9,399 nt of DNA from Bifidobacteriaceae bacterium NR021 (GCA_003585845.1 NQOP01000004.1:26923-36321), one strand, 5' to 3'. Positions 1 to 6,540 are shown, counted from the stretch's first letter. The notes: generated by a model not told the origin, from the sequence alone. A program made the numbers and translations.

Positions 1-1129
1 GATTGAAAAAGCAAACGCATATTTGGAAAACGTGCTTTCAACACTTGATGAAGATGTCAATAGCCGACTTTTTGAGAGCATCAACTATGGACCAATCGAC
101 GATGGTGGCTGGTGGCAAATGTTCGTTAACTTGGTAAACAAGTACGGACTTGTGCCAAAGAGCGCATATCCAGATTCACAGAACGCAGTAGACTCTGATG
201 CATTCGTACAGTACATCAATACAAAGTTGCGCGAGTTTGCATACGAATTACGTGAAGCTCATAAGAACGGAACCTCTTTGGAAGAATTGCGCGAAATGAA
301 GGTTCGCGATTTGGAAACCGTTTACCGCATGACAACTATTGCCTTGGGTGAACCACCTGCACAGTTTGACTTCTTCGCACGCACTAAAGATGATGGCGAC
401 GATAAGAAGGACGGCGACGGCAAAAAAGACGAAGCAAAGAAAGATGGCGAGAAAGCCAGTAAAGCCGACAAGGCAAAAACCGGCAAAGATGAACGTCCAA
501 TGATTTGCGAATATGGAATTACTCCACTTGAGTTCGCAAAGAAGTACGTTCCAGTTGACGTAAACGATTTCGTAACAATATGTAACGCACCTATGGAACG
601 CACTCCGTTCAACAAACTCTATCAATTCAAGTACAGCACCAACGTAGCTGAAACAAAGGAAATGGAATTTGTTAATGTGCCTCTCGATGTATTCAAAAAA
701 GCAGCTGTAGATCAATTAAAAGATGGTCATCCAATCTGGTTCGCATGCGATTGCACACAGTTCTCTTTGCGTGACAGTGGATTCTTCGATCCTGCAGTTG
801 TGCGCGTAGATGAATTGTTTGATGTAAAGTTTACATTCGATAAAGCCCACGGCTTGGAATACATGGATTGCCCAGGAAATCATGCAATGACATTCACTGG
901 CGTGAATCTTAACAAAGATGGTGAACCAGATCGCTGGAAGATTGAGAACAGCTGGGGCAAGGATGCTGGCGAAGACGGCTATTATGTTGGCTCCACAGAG
1001 TGGTTCGATCGTTACGTAAACGAAATAATCATCAACAAGAAGTATCTTGACAAAGAAACTTTAGCTGTATTGGATCAAGAACCAGTAATGCTTGAACCAT
1101 GGGCTCCACTTTCAAAGCGTTGCCGTTAA
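1..1129 (+). CDS. pepC: C1B cysteine aminopeptidase (PepC / bleomycin hydrolase family), 5'-truncated
   Basis: The reading frame is open from the left edge (first full codon at 2), so the N-terminal part, including the catalytic Cys and the oxyanion Gln, lies outside the window. Numbering residues from the Leu codon at 23, the visible family signatures are the GDGG-like segment DDGGWWQMFVNLV near residues 27-39, YGLVPKSAYP at 41-50, the catalytic-His segment GNHAMTFTGV (His287) and the catalytic-Asn segment IENSWG (Asn309). Family members are cytoplasmic, self-compartmentalised hexamers that remove N-terminal residues from peptides. Two features are odd. Residues about 121-157 are a Lys/Asp/Gly/Ala low-complexity insertion just before the conserved ITPLEFAKKYV block, and the protein ends PLSKRCR rather than in the usual short MGALA-like tail. 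A clear terminator follows 38 nt after the stop, so this is the last gene of its transcript. Family assignment is firm; the symbol pepC is by resemblance. Confidence 0.93.
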   Translation, partial: IEKANAYLENVLSTLDEDVNSRLFESINYGPIDDGGWWQMFVNLVNKYGLVPKSAYPDSQNAVDSDAFVQYINTKLREFAYELREAHKNGTSLEELREMKVRDLETVYRMTTIALGEPPAQFDFFARTKDDGDDKKDGDGKKDEAKKDGEKASKADKAKTGKDERPMICEYGITPLEFAKKYVPVDVNDFVTICNAPMERTPFNKLYQFKYSTNVAETKEMEFVNVPLDVFKKAAVDQLKDGHPIWFACDCTQFSLRDSGFFDPAVVRVDELFDVKFTFDKAHGLEYMDCPGNHAMTFTGVNLNKDGEPDRWKIENSWGKDAGEDGYYVGSTEWFDRYVNEIIINKKYLDKETLAVLDQEPVMLEPWAPLSKRCR

Positions 1130-1166
1130 ATAGTTATCATTAAAATTAAGCTGGATAATTGTGTTA

Positions 1167-1206
1167 GCGCAGATTACTTTTGTAGTCTGCGCTTTTATTT
1201 TTGTTT
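1167..1206 (+). terminator. Rho-independent terminator of pepC
   Basis: The arms GCGCAGATTA (1167-1176) and TAGTCTGCGC (1183-1192) form a 10-bp stem containing one G·U pair around a 6-nt loop. A long T-rich run (TTTTATTTTT) follows. It lies 38 nt past the pepC stop codon and points the same way. Confidence 0.9.
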
Positions 1207-1228
1207 TAACTTTTATTTTATTTTCACA

Positions 1229-1269
1229 AATTAAAAAGAAGCCCGGCGGGAAGAGAAACCCGCCGGGGC
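1229..1269 (-). terminator. GC-rich terminator for metG (minus strand)
   Basis: GCCCGGCGGG (1241-1250) pairs with CCCGCCGGGGC (1259-1269), leaving one bulged G, over an 8-nt loop. On the minus strand the hairpin is followed by TTCTTTTTAATTT, the expected U tract, so it terminates transcripts coming from metG. It sits about 200 nt beyond the metG stop, so the message would have a long 3' untranslated region. Nearly pure G+C stems stand out in this A+T-rich background. Confidence 0.82.
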
Positions 1270-1302
1270 AGAGAGAAAGAGAGAAGAAGGTTTCAATTAT
1301 GG

Positions 1303-1362
1303 GGTTCGCGAACGAACCTCGCTAATGGCGAACCATTAACATTTGTTTAGTATAGCTAAACA
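1303..1362 (-). other. Run of three small hairpins in the metG 3' untranslated region
   Basis: Three adjacent perfect stems can be read directly: GGTTCG/CGAACC (1303-1308 with 1313-1318), TAATGG/CCATTA (1323-1328 with 1333-1338) and TGTTTAG/CTAAACA (1344-1350 with 1356-1362). The first two have 4-nt loops that read CGAA on the plus strand and UUCG on the minus strand, which is the metG transcript. Their closing pair is G-C, not the extra-stable C-G form. They lie between the metG stop codon and its terminator, so they would be part of the metG message or of an RNA processed from it. Function is unknown. Confidence 0.55.
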
Positions 1363-1384
1363 TTCGTCCAAAGAAAAGAGCTTT

Positions 1385-1406
1385 TTCCTTAAAATTTCCT
1401 TAAAAT
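1385..1406. repeat. Perfect 11-nt tandem duplication
   Basis: TTCCTTAAAAT occurs twice back to back (1385-1395 and 1396-1406) and is followed by a degenerate partial third copy (ATTTCCTTTTA). It lies in non-coding A+T-rich DNA downstream of metG. It is probably a slippage product; no function is evident. Confidence 0.75.
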
Positions 1407-1437
1407 ATTTCCTTTTAGAGAATCATCCGCTATATTC

Positions 1438-1449
1438 TGTAATATTACA
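1438..1449. other. 12-nt perfect palindrome downstream of metG
   Basis: TGTAATATTACA is perfectly self-complementary. It lies 23 nt past the metG stop codon. It could be a dimeric regulator site, but nothing recognisable is transcribed away from it, and in A+T-rich DNA such a word may arise by chance. Confidence 0.35.
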
Positions 1450-1472
1450 ATCTATTTATTGAAAATTTCAAC

Positions 1473-3344
1473 CTATTCCCCACTATTTTCCAAAGATTTT
1501 TTTGCAGCAGCGAGTCTTTCTGCCTCGACACGCTGACGCTCAGATAAAGCAGATGCGAAACGCTCAAGCTCCTCCTCAACTGCTTCTTTTGGAATCTTGG
1601 CAAAAATAGGACTTGGCTTAGGCACAGGCGTACCTGCTACCAACTCCTCACTCTCCCAAGGATGAACAGTTTCTCCCAAGCGATAATCGCCCGTAATAAT
1701 CGGATACTTAAAGTCTGGATTATCCAAATCTTCAACTTCTTCAATATGAGGCAGAGGCGAGAATACGCCAGTTCCACCAAGCGCTTCCCAAACTTTTTGA
1801 GCTGCATGAGGCAAGAACGGCGCAAGAAGATGATTGGCATCCGAAACAGCTTGAGCTGCAACATGCAACACAGTACCAAGGCGCGCCTCATCATCCTTAA
1901 TCTTCCACGGCTCAGTTGCGGAAATATATTTATTAATATCCGCAACTACTCGCATTGCTTCAGCAAGAGCATTCTTTTGACGATGACGTTCAATCAAACT
2001 ACCAACCAAAGCAAACGCATCAGAAGTTTGATCGAGAAGAGCGCGATCCATTGAAGTCATAGAATCTTCATCAAGAGGAGGAATTGCGCCAAAGTTCTTA
2101 TTAATAAGATTTGCAACACGGTTGACAAGATTACCCCAACTTGCAGCAAGCTCTTCGTTATTGTGACGCACAAACTCAGCCCAAGTAAAATCTGCATCAG
2201 AATTTTCTGGACCCGCAATAGAAATGTAGTAACGCACAGCATCCACAGGGTAACGAGCCAAAATATCCTTCACATAAATCACAATTCCGCGTGAAGAACT
2301 GAACTTCTTGCCTTCCATAGTCATGAACTCAGAAGCAACAACCTGTTCAGGCATATTCAACGGGCCATAAACGCCAGCTTCGCCACCTTTAGAACCGGCA
2401 CCATTGTAAGCAAGCATTTCTGAAGGCCAAATCTGAGAATGGAAAGTGATGTTATCTTTGCCCATAAAGTAGTAGCCAGGAGCCTTAGGATCACACCACC
2501 AATCACGCCATGCATCCGGCTTACCTTGACGGCGAGCCCATTCAATAGATGCAGACAAGTAGCCAATAACAGCATCAAACCACACATACAAACGTTTATT
2601 TGGATTATCAATCCATCCTTCAACAGGAACAGGAATGCCCCAATCAATATCGCGCGTAATAGCTCGCGGCTTTACTTCATTAAATAATCCAAGCGAGAAA
2701 TTAATAACATTCGTGCGCCAACCTTCGCGAGAATGAAGCCAGTTAACATTCGCTTCAGCCAAAGCAGGCAGGTCTAGGAAATAATGCTCAGTTTCTTCAA
2801 AGCGTGGAGTTTCGCCATTAATTTTAGAAACTGGGCTAATAAGCTCATCCGGATCAAGCTCGTTTCCACAAGCATCACATTGATCACCACGAGCACCATC
2901 TGCGCCACACAATGGGCATGTGCCTTCAATATAACGATCTGGCAAAGTACGACCAGTGGAAGGAGAAATAGCAACCTTCTGAGTTCCCTTGTAAATATAG
3001 CCGTTCTTTAAGCACTGACGGAACATTTCTTGCACAACATGCTCGTGATTTGCAGTGGTAGTACGCGTGAACAAATCGTAGCTCAAACCTAAATCGCACA
3101 AATCCTTAGTAATCACGCGATTATAACGATTAGCAAGCTCTTGCGCAGAAACGCCTTCCTTATCTGCTTCAACCAAAATAGGCGTGCCGTGCTCATCCGT
3201 GCCAGACACCATTAATACGTCATTGCCTTTCATGCGCTCGTAACGCGCATACACGTCCGACGGAACCCCGAAGCCTGCGACGTGACCAATATGACGAGGG
3301 CCGTTAGCATACGGCCAAGCAACATTCACCAAAATATGACTCAT
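1473..3344 (-). CDS. metG: Methionyl-tRNA synthetase
   Basis: Cytoplasmic class I aminoacyl-tRNA synthetase that charges tRNA-Met for initiation and elongation. Numbered from the ATG at 3344 (623 residues), it has the N-terminal signature [16 protein letters not shown] with HIGH at 18-21, a zinc-knuckle insert with CPLC at 143-146 and CDAC at 156-159, the [13 protein letters not shown] segment near 253-265, and KKFSSSR at 346-352 as the KMSKS-type loop. The helical anticodon-binding domain follows. There is no C-terminal EMAP/Trbp-like tRNA-binding domain; the tail beyond about 585 is a short charged helix. A TTG two codons upstream (3350) is in frame, but [15 protein letters not shown] is the natural bifidobacterial start. 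No good Shine-Dalgarno precedes either start, so translation may rely on weak pairing (AAGATAA). metG follows rsmI on the same strand, separated by an oppositely oriented two-gene unit, and appears to have its own promoter. Confidence 0.97.
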   Translation of the reverse strand: MSHILVNVAWPYANGPRHIGHVAGFGVPSDVYARYERMKGNDVLMVSGTDEHGTPILVEADKEGVSAQELANRYNRVITKDLCDLGLSYDLFTRTTTANHEHVVQEMFRQCLKNGYIYKGTQKVAISPSTGRTLPDRYIEGTCPLCGADGARGDQCDACGNELDPDELISPVSKINGETPRFEETEHYFLDLPALAEANVNWLHSREGWRTNVINFSLGLFNEVKPRAITRDIDWGIPVPVEGWIDNPNKRLYVWFDAVIGYLSASIEWARRQGKPDAWRDWWCDPKAPGYYFMGKDNITFHSQIWPSEMLAYNGAGSKGGEAGVYGPLNMPEQVVASEFMTMEGKKFSSSRGIVIYVKDILARYPVDAVRYYISIAGPENSDADFTWAEFVRHNNEELAASWGNLVNRVANLINKNFGAIPPLDEDSMTSMDRALLDQTSDAFALVGSLIERHRQKNALAEAMRVVADINKYISATEPWKIKDDEARLGTVLHVAAQAVSDANHLLAPFLPHAAQKVWEALGGTGVFSPLPHIEEVEDLDNPDFKYPIITGDYRLGETVHPWESEELVAGTPVPKPSPIFAKIPKEAVEEELERFASALSERQRVEAERLAAAKKSLENSGE

Positions 3345-3404
3345 AGACAATTATTATCTTGTTCAACGCGGACAGTAGATAAGAACATTGCAAAACGAAT
3401 CCCA

Positions 3405-3434
3405 AATATACAAGAAAAACACGCTGAATAACAA
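3405..3434 (-). promoter_or_regulatory. Probable metG promoter
   Basis: On the minus strand, TTGTTA (3429-3434) and TATATT (3405-3410) are separated by 18 nt and match 4/6 and 5/6 of the sigma-70-type consensus. Transcription would start near 3398, giving a leader of roughly 50 nt before the ATG at 3344. The leader is too short and featureless for a T-box, and no T-box core was seen. Confidence 0.45.
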
Positions 3435-3447
3435 GCCTCATACAAGT

Positions 3448-3464
3448 TCATCCACATATCCACA
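3448..3464. other. Two overlapping DnaA-box-like words
   Basis: TCATCCACA (3448-3456) and ATATCCACA (3456-3464) each differ from the DnaA-box consensus TTATCCACA at one position and share one base. They lie just upstream of the likely metG promoter. Two near matches do not make an origin, and no dnaA, dnaN or parAB gene is nearby. They may be a DnaA-responsive site or chance. Confidence 0.3.
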
Positions 3465-3510
3465 AGTTATAAAAGCAGCCTGGAATTGAAGCAAATATGA
3501 ACATAACCTC

Positions 3511-3610
3511 AACTTATGCACTACGAAACTTATCCGCTACAAAGCATGCATTACAAAACATGCATTACAAAGCATTCGCTAGAAAATATGCGTTAGAAAA
3601 TATGCGTTAG
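3511..3610. repeat. Seven-unit imperfect 14-nt tandem repeat array
   Basis: Consecutive units are AACTTATGCACTAC, a 16-nt variant GAAACTTATCCGCTAC, AAAGCATGCATTAC, AAAACATGCATTAC, AAAGCATTCGCTAG, AAAATATGCGTTAG and AAAATATGCGTTAG. The last two are identical, and units 3 and 4 differ at one base. The loose consensus is AAAaYATgCrTTAS. There is no spacer between units, so this is not a CRISPR array. It fills much of the non-coding 345 nt between metG (-) and the AbiEi-like gene (+), ending 79 nt before the latter's start. A weak TTGTAA at 3637-3642 downstream could belong to a promoter for the plus-strand gene. Possible roles are an iterated operator, an autoregulatory antitoxin site, or simple slippage. 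Confidence 0.8.
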
Positions 3611-3689
3611 AAAAACAACAATATGCGCGATACGGATTGTAAACAGTCACGCTAAAAATAAATACGCAGAAAGAAAGGATTGAGGAAAA

Positions 3690-4316
3690 TTGAAAAAACA
3701 ACAAAACATACGCGATTTATTGGATATTTGCGAAGAAGCACAAACGCAATTCCCGGAATTACTTGACGACAACCATTTACCAGGCCCAATGTGCATGAAA
3801 AAACTTTCTCAAATTGGCGTATTCAATAGGCTTGATTTAAATGCGGGATATTCAAATAAAGCAGCTATTTCCACTCAAGGAAGAAGCAATATTGTAAGCA
3901 ATCTTATGCCTACAGAAAGCATAGCCTGCTTATTTACTGCAGCATGGGTTTGGATAGGAGGCAATTTTCCTGAAAATATAGATGTTATTGATTATGGACA
4001 TAGAAGAAAAAAGCCGCACGGTCATGCAATCCGCGCATTTCGAAGACACTTAAACAATGAAGAATACGTGATACTTGGAAAAATTAGAATAACAACGCCA
4101 GAACGAACAATTTGCGATTTAGCGTACACTCCAAGCGAAAACGAAGAGTACGAACCTTATAGAAAAGATATTGCTCACTTATTGATATCTAAATACAGCA
4201 TTGACTTGCGAAAATGCAAACGCACTATTGACAGAAACCCATATTTCCCAGGCTCAATACATGCAAGAAATTGGATACGAAACATTGCGAAAGAAGCAAA
4301 CAAACCATGGAAATAA
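3690..4316 (+). CDS. AbiEi-antitoxin-like protein (orphan)
   Basis: A 208-residue protein starting at TTG 3690. The start is supported by AAAGGA (3674-3679), 10 nt upstream, with a second GAGGA nearer. The middle part fits the actinobacterial AbiEi-type pattern: a TESIACLFTAAWVWIGG helix (75-91), a beta segment NIDVIDYG (96-103), a basic patch HRRKKPHGHAIRAFRRH (104-120), then the characteristic IRITTPERTICDLAY (132-146), the counterpart of the '(V/I)TSPARTLxDLA' motif. The N-terminal 50 residues could hold a degenerate winged helix (MKKLSQIGVFNRLDL), but this is unclear. No nuclease-like domain follows. AbiEi proteins are DNA-binding antitoxins of AbiE type IV systems, partnered with an AbiEii nucleotidyltransferase; no AbiEii is present here. 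The next gene overlaps its end, so the two are probably co-translated. A hand count of one 60-nt stretch (3841-3900) gives 37% G+C, against 52% in a stretch of fhs, and may hint at transfer. Confidence 0.7.
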   Translation: MKKQQNIRDLLDICEEAQTQFPELLDDNHLPGPMCMKKLSQIGVFNRLDLNAGYSNKAAISTQGRSNIVSNLMPTESIACLFTAAWVWIGGNFPENIDVIDYGHRRKKPHGHAIRAFRRHLNNEEYVILGKIRITTPERTICDLAYTPSENEEYEPYRKDIAHLLISKYSIDLRKCKRTIDRNPYFPGSIHARNWIRNIAKEANKPWK

Positions 4317-4570
4317 AGAACTCTTATGCAACTAAAACAAACAGCCCTCCAAAACCACCTATAATACTCACGCCATCTGTTGCTATCGACCCTGCAACAA
4401 AAACGGAAGTGCTATGGTATATCGCGCAAAAAATACCAGAACTTCGCAAATGGATTATTGCAAACCCTTCAGCAGACGCGCAAATTTTAGAATATATTTC
4501 TCAACAAGGCGGGCCTGACGTTCGTTACAGTTTTGAAGTGCTATTTTCTGCGTATGACAGCAATGAATAG
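4307..4570 (+). CDS. Small protein resembling a single leucine-rich-repeat-variant (LRV) domain
   Basis: An 87-residue protein beginning at ATG 4307, ten bases inside the end of the AbiEi-like gene in another frame, which is typical of translational coupling. A longer in-frame TTG start at 4271 exists, but the overlap would grow to 46 nt and the extra residues look like read-through of the upstream gene. Residues 1-25 are polar and proline-rich (SPPKPPIILTP), probably disordered. Residues about 27-66 (IDPATKTEVLWYIAQKIPE, then LRKWIIANPSADAQILEYI) follow the actinobacterial LRV pattern 'DPxT..E.L..IA...PELR..IAANPS....LL.WL'. In other actinobacterial proteins this module usually sits at the N-terminus of larger multi-domain proteins. 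Here it is alone, with no signal peptide, membrane segment or enzyme motif. Its role is unknown; a protein-binding partner of the upstream gene product is an inference. Confidence 0.65.
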   Translation: MEIKNSYATKTNSPPKPPIILTPSVAIDPATKTEVLWYIAQKIPELRKWIIANPSADAQILEYISQQGGPDVRYSFEVLFSAYDSNE

Positions 4571-4601
4571 AAAGCAAAAAATAGTAGCAAAAGCAGAAAT
4601 C

Positions 4602-5504
4602 TTACTTTTGATCAGGTTTATGCTCAAGACAAGACGCGTAAACTTGCTTACGATTAGCAAAAGATCCGTCAGCAAACGGATGCTCTTTTACTACTTTCGT
4701 AATGGCTTCTTTTATGCGCAAACCTTCAGATTCTGCACATTCAAGTGAAAGCTTTGCAAGAGCATCAATGCTTAAATCTGTGCTTTCAGACTGCACTTCT
4801 TCGTCACTTGCACCACCGATAACTAAAACTATTTCACCTCGAGGAGGATCCGCTAAAACACCATCGTGAATACTTTGCACAGTTCCACGACGAATTTCCT
4901 CAAAATCTTTTGTAAGTTCACGACATAATGCCATTGGACGATTAGAGCCAAGTACTGCCAATATGTCTTCCATTGCTTCTGCAATACGATGTGGAGCCTC
5001 ATAAAATACTATTGTTCGTCGCTCGGCTTTAAGCGAGCGCAAATGTTGTTGACGCTCACCAGATTTACGAGGCAAAAAGCCTTCATAACAGAAGCGATCA
5101 GTTGGCAGTCCAGAAAGAGCAAGCGCATCTAAAACTGCACTAGGACCAGGCGCGCAAGTAACAGGCAAATCGCGCTCTATTGCACGTCGAACAACAGCAA
5201 GACCCGGGTCGTTAATGGTAGGCATACCTGCGTCTGAAACAACAAGAACAGTGCTACCTTGCTCAACTTTGTCTAGCAAACCATCTGCCTTGTTGCGCTC
5301 ATTATGATCGTGATATGCGATTACGCTACCAGAAACATGTACGCCAAGGCGATTCGCTAAATCATAAAGCCTACGCGTGTCTTCAGCAGCAACAATATCA
5401 GCAGTTTCAAGAAGATTAATTAATCGTGCAGAAGCGTCTGACATATTCCCGATAGGCGTAGCAGCTAAAACAACCTTACCTAAACTATCTTCTTCGTTAC
5501 ACAT
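4602..5504 (-). CDS. rsmI: 16S rRNA (cytidine1402-2'-O)-methyltransferase
   Basis: RsmI uses S-adenosylmethionine to methylate the ribose of C1402 in the 16S rRNA decoding centre. Numbered from ATG 5504 (300 residues), it shows the tetrapyrrole-methylase fold signatures: LAATPIGNMSDAS (13-25), VAAEDTRR (38-45), VVSDAGMPTINDPG (88-101), APGPSAVLDALALSGLP (118-134), FYEAPHR (167-173), CRELTK (194-199) and RGEIVLVIGG (222-231). The start is fixed by a strong AAGGAGA Shine-Dalgarno 6 nt upstream; an open extension back to 5561 (MRSFINSCRV...) lacks family similarity. The C-terminal region after about 235 is less conserved, as in the family. The gene converges on the LRV-like gene with 31 nt between stops. 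It shares its strand with metG, a frequent neighbour in actinobacteria. Confidence 0.97.
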   Translation of the reverse strand: MCNEEDSLGKVVLAATPIGNMSDASARLINLLETADIVAAEDTRRLYDLANRLGVHVSGSVIAYHDHNERNKADGLLDKVEQGSTVLVVSDAGMPTINDPGLAVVRRAIERDLPVTCAPGPSAVLDALALSGLPTDRFCYEGFLPRKSGERQQHLRSLKAERRTIVFYEAPHRIAEAMEDILAVLGSNRPMALCRELTKDFEEIRRGTVQSIHDGVLADPPRGEIVLVIGGASDEEVQSESTDLSIDALAKLSLECAESEGLRIKEAITKVVKEHPFADGSFANRKQVYASCLEHKPDQK

Positions 5505-5510
5505 CTTGAA

Positions 5511-5517
5511 TCTCCTT
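5511..5517 (-). promoter_or_regulatory. Strong ribosome binding site of rsmI
   Basis: AAGGAGA on the minus strand, 6 nt before ATG 5504. It decides the start in favour of the 300-residue protein over the 319-codon open frame that begins at 5561. Confidence 0.85.
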
Positions 5518-5577
5518 ATAAAACTTCTTAAAACTCTACACGAATTTATAAAAGAACGCACTTACAAAGCGAGGTAT

Positions 5578-5605
5578 TTGATTAGAATTATGCTTAGTGT
5601 AATTG
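5578..5605 (+). promoter_or_regulatory. Weak promoter candidate for the esterase gene
   Basis: The 129 nt between the divergent rsmI and esterase starts must contain both promoters. On the plus strand, TTGATT (5578-5583) and TAATTG (5600-5605) lie 16 nt apart, but the match is poor. On the minus strand an A+T-rich TATAAA near 5546-5551 is a possible -10 for rsmI without a convincing -35. Confidence 0.2.
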
Positions 5606-5633
5606 CAATATAAGCGAAACGAAAAGAGACACT

Positions 5634-6476
5634 ATGAAGATTATAAATCAGAAAATAAAAAGTACAGATGGAAGCGATGCGCAGCTTATTGGATATATTT
5701 TAGACGATAATTTAGATAGCGAAGGTTTGCAAAACCGTCCTGCAATTTTAATTTTGCCAGGCGGAGGTTTCTTGCGCGTCTCGAATCGTGAAGCAGAGCC
5801 TGTTGCCATGAAGTTTGCTGCAGAAGGATTCCATACTTTTGTGTTGCGATACTCGCTTACTCCAAGCACATACCCAACTCAGCTTTTAGAAGCCGCAGAA
5901 GCGATGAGCTTAATTCGCAAAAACGCAAAAGAATGGCACGTAGATGCGCAAAAAGTTGCAATTATTGGATTCTCCGCCGGAGGGCATGTGGCTGCAAACC
6001 TTGCAACTAGCGTTAGCGACGAAGTTGAGGAAGCAAACGGGTATGCGGCTGATGATGTGCGTCCAAATGCGCTTATGCTCGCATATCCTGTTATTTCTGC
6101 TGGAAAATATGCGCATAAGCCAACTTTCGATCGTCTATTTGGAGAAGTTAGCGACGAAGAACGAACTGAACTTGTCAATAAACTTTCGCTGGAAAATCAC
6201 GTGGATCGCAAAACTCCACCTGTATTTGTATGGCAAACCATTACTGATCAAACAGTTCCAGTAGAAAATTCAATAATGTTTGTGAACACTTGCGTTGAAG
6301 CTGGAGTAAGTGTTGAAGCGCACCTGTTCCCTAAAGGATCGCACGGCTTAGCTTTGGCAGTTAAAGAGACAGCAAAACGCGACGAAAACGGAAATGTGCT
6401 TACTGAATTTGTGCAGCCAGAAGTTCAGCAGTGGGTTAAGCTTGCTTGCGATTGGTTGCATCGCACTTTTGCGTGA
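5634..6476 (+). CDS. Alpha/beta hydrolase, acetyl-esterase / xylan-esterase-like
   Basis: A 280-residue cytoplasmic protein with no signal peptide. It has the serine-hydrolase layout of the BD-FAE/Axe-type esterases: an oxyanion-hole segment ILPGGGFLRVSNREAEP (40-56), a strand and helix with FVLRYSL (69-75), the nucleophile elbow IGFSAGGHVAANLA (111-124, Ser114), the acid in TITDQTVPVENS (202-213, Asp205) and the base in FPKGSHGLAL (232-241, His237). All three catalytic residues are present, so it is probably active. The natural substrate is not readable; acetylated sugars or short acyl esters are typical of the family. It stands alone, divergent from rsmI, with a weak purine-rich ribosome site (AAAAGAGA) and its own strong terminator. 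Confidence 0.9.
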   Translation: MKIINQKIKSTDGSDAQLIGYILDDNLDSEGLQNRPAILILPGGGFLRVSNREAEPVAMKFAAEGFHTFVLRYSLTPSTYPTQLLEAAEAMSLIRKNAKEWHVDAQKVAIIGFSAGGHVAANLATSVSDEVEEANGYAADDVRPNALMLAYPVISAGKYAHKPTFDRLFGEVSDEERTELVNKLSLENHVDRKTPPVFVWQTITDQTVPVENSIMFVNTCVEAGVSVEAHLFPKGSHGLALAVKETAKRDENGNVLTEFVQPEVQQWVKLACDWLHRTFA

Positions 6477-6540
6477 TGTAAAGATGCTTTGCATTTTCAA
6501 CACGTTACAAAACAAACATTAATGTAATTTATATAATTTC

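Noticed and set aside
248..715. Antisense open frames of 97 and 155 codons within pepC
   Set aside because: They lie opposite a gene with clear family motifs, have no ribosome site and read as composition-driven sequence.
1637..3011. Several open frames of 60-130 codons overlapping metG on both strands
   Set aside because: The metG frame carries all family motifs through this stretch; the others are shadows of its codon pattern.
3345..3440. T-box riboswitch in the metG leader
   Set aside because: The leader from the likely promoter is only about 50 nt and shows no T-box core or terminator hairpin.
3511..3610. CRISPR-like array
   Set aside because: The units follow one another without spacers, are only 14 nt long and differ between copies; no cas gene is present.
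3448..3610. Replication origin
   Set aside because: Only two near-match DnaA words, with no dnaA, dnaN, gyrB, rep or parAB gene in the window; the flanking genes are not typical of oriC.
3690..4570. Complete AbiE type IV toxin-antitoxin pair
   Set aside because: The second gene is an 87-residue LRV-like protein with no nucleotidyltransferase motif, so the standard toxin is missing.
5505..5561. N-terminal extension of RsmI by 19 codons
   Set aside because: AAGGAGA sits 6 nt before ATG 5504, and the extension is a basic stretch not found in the family.
5377..5613. 78-codon plus-strand frame at the rsmI start
   Set aside because: It overlaps the start of rsmI antisense, shows no recognisable domain and no ribosome site.
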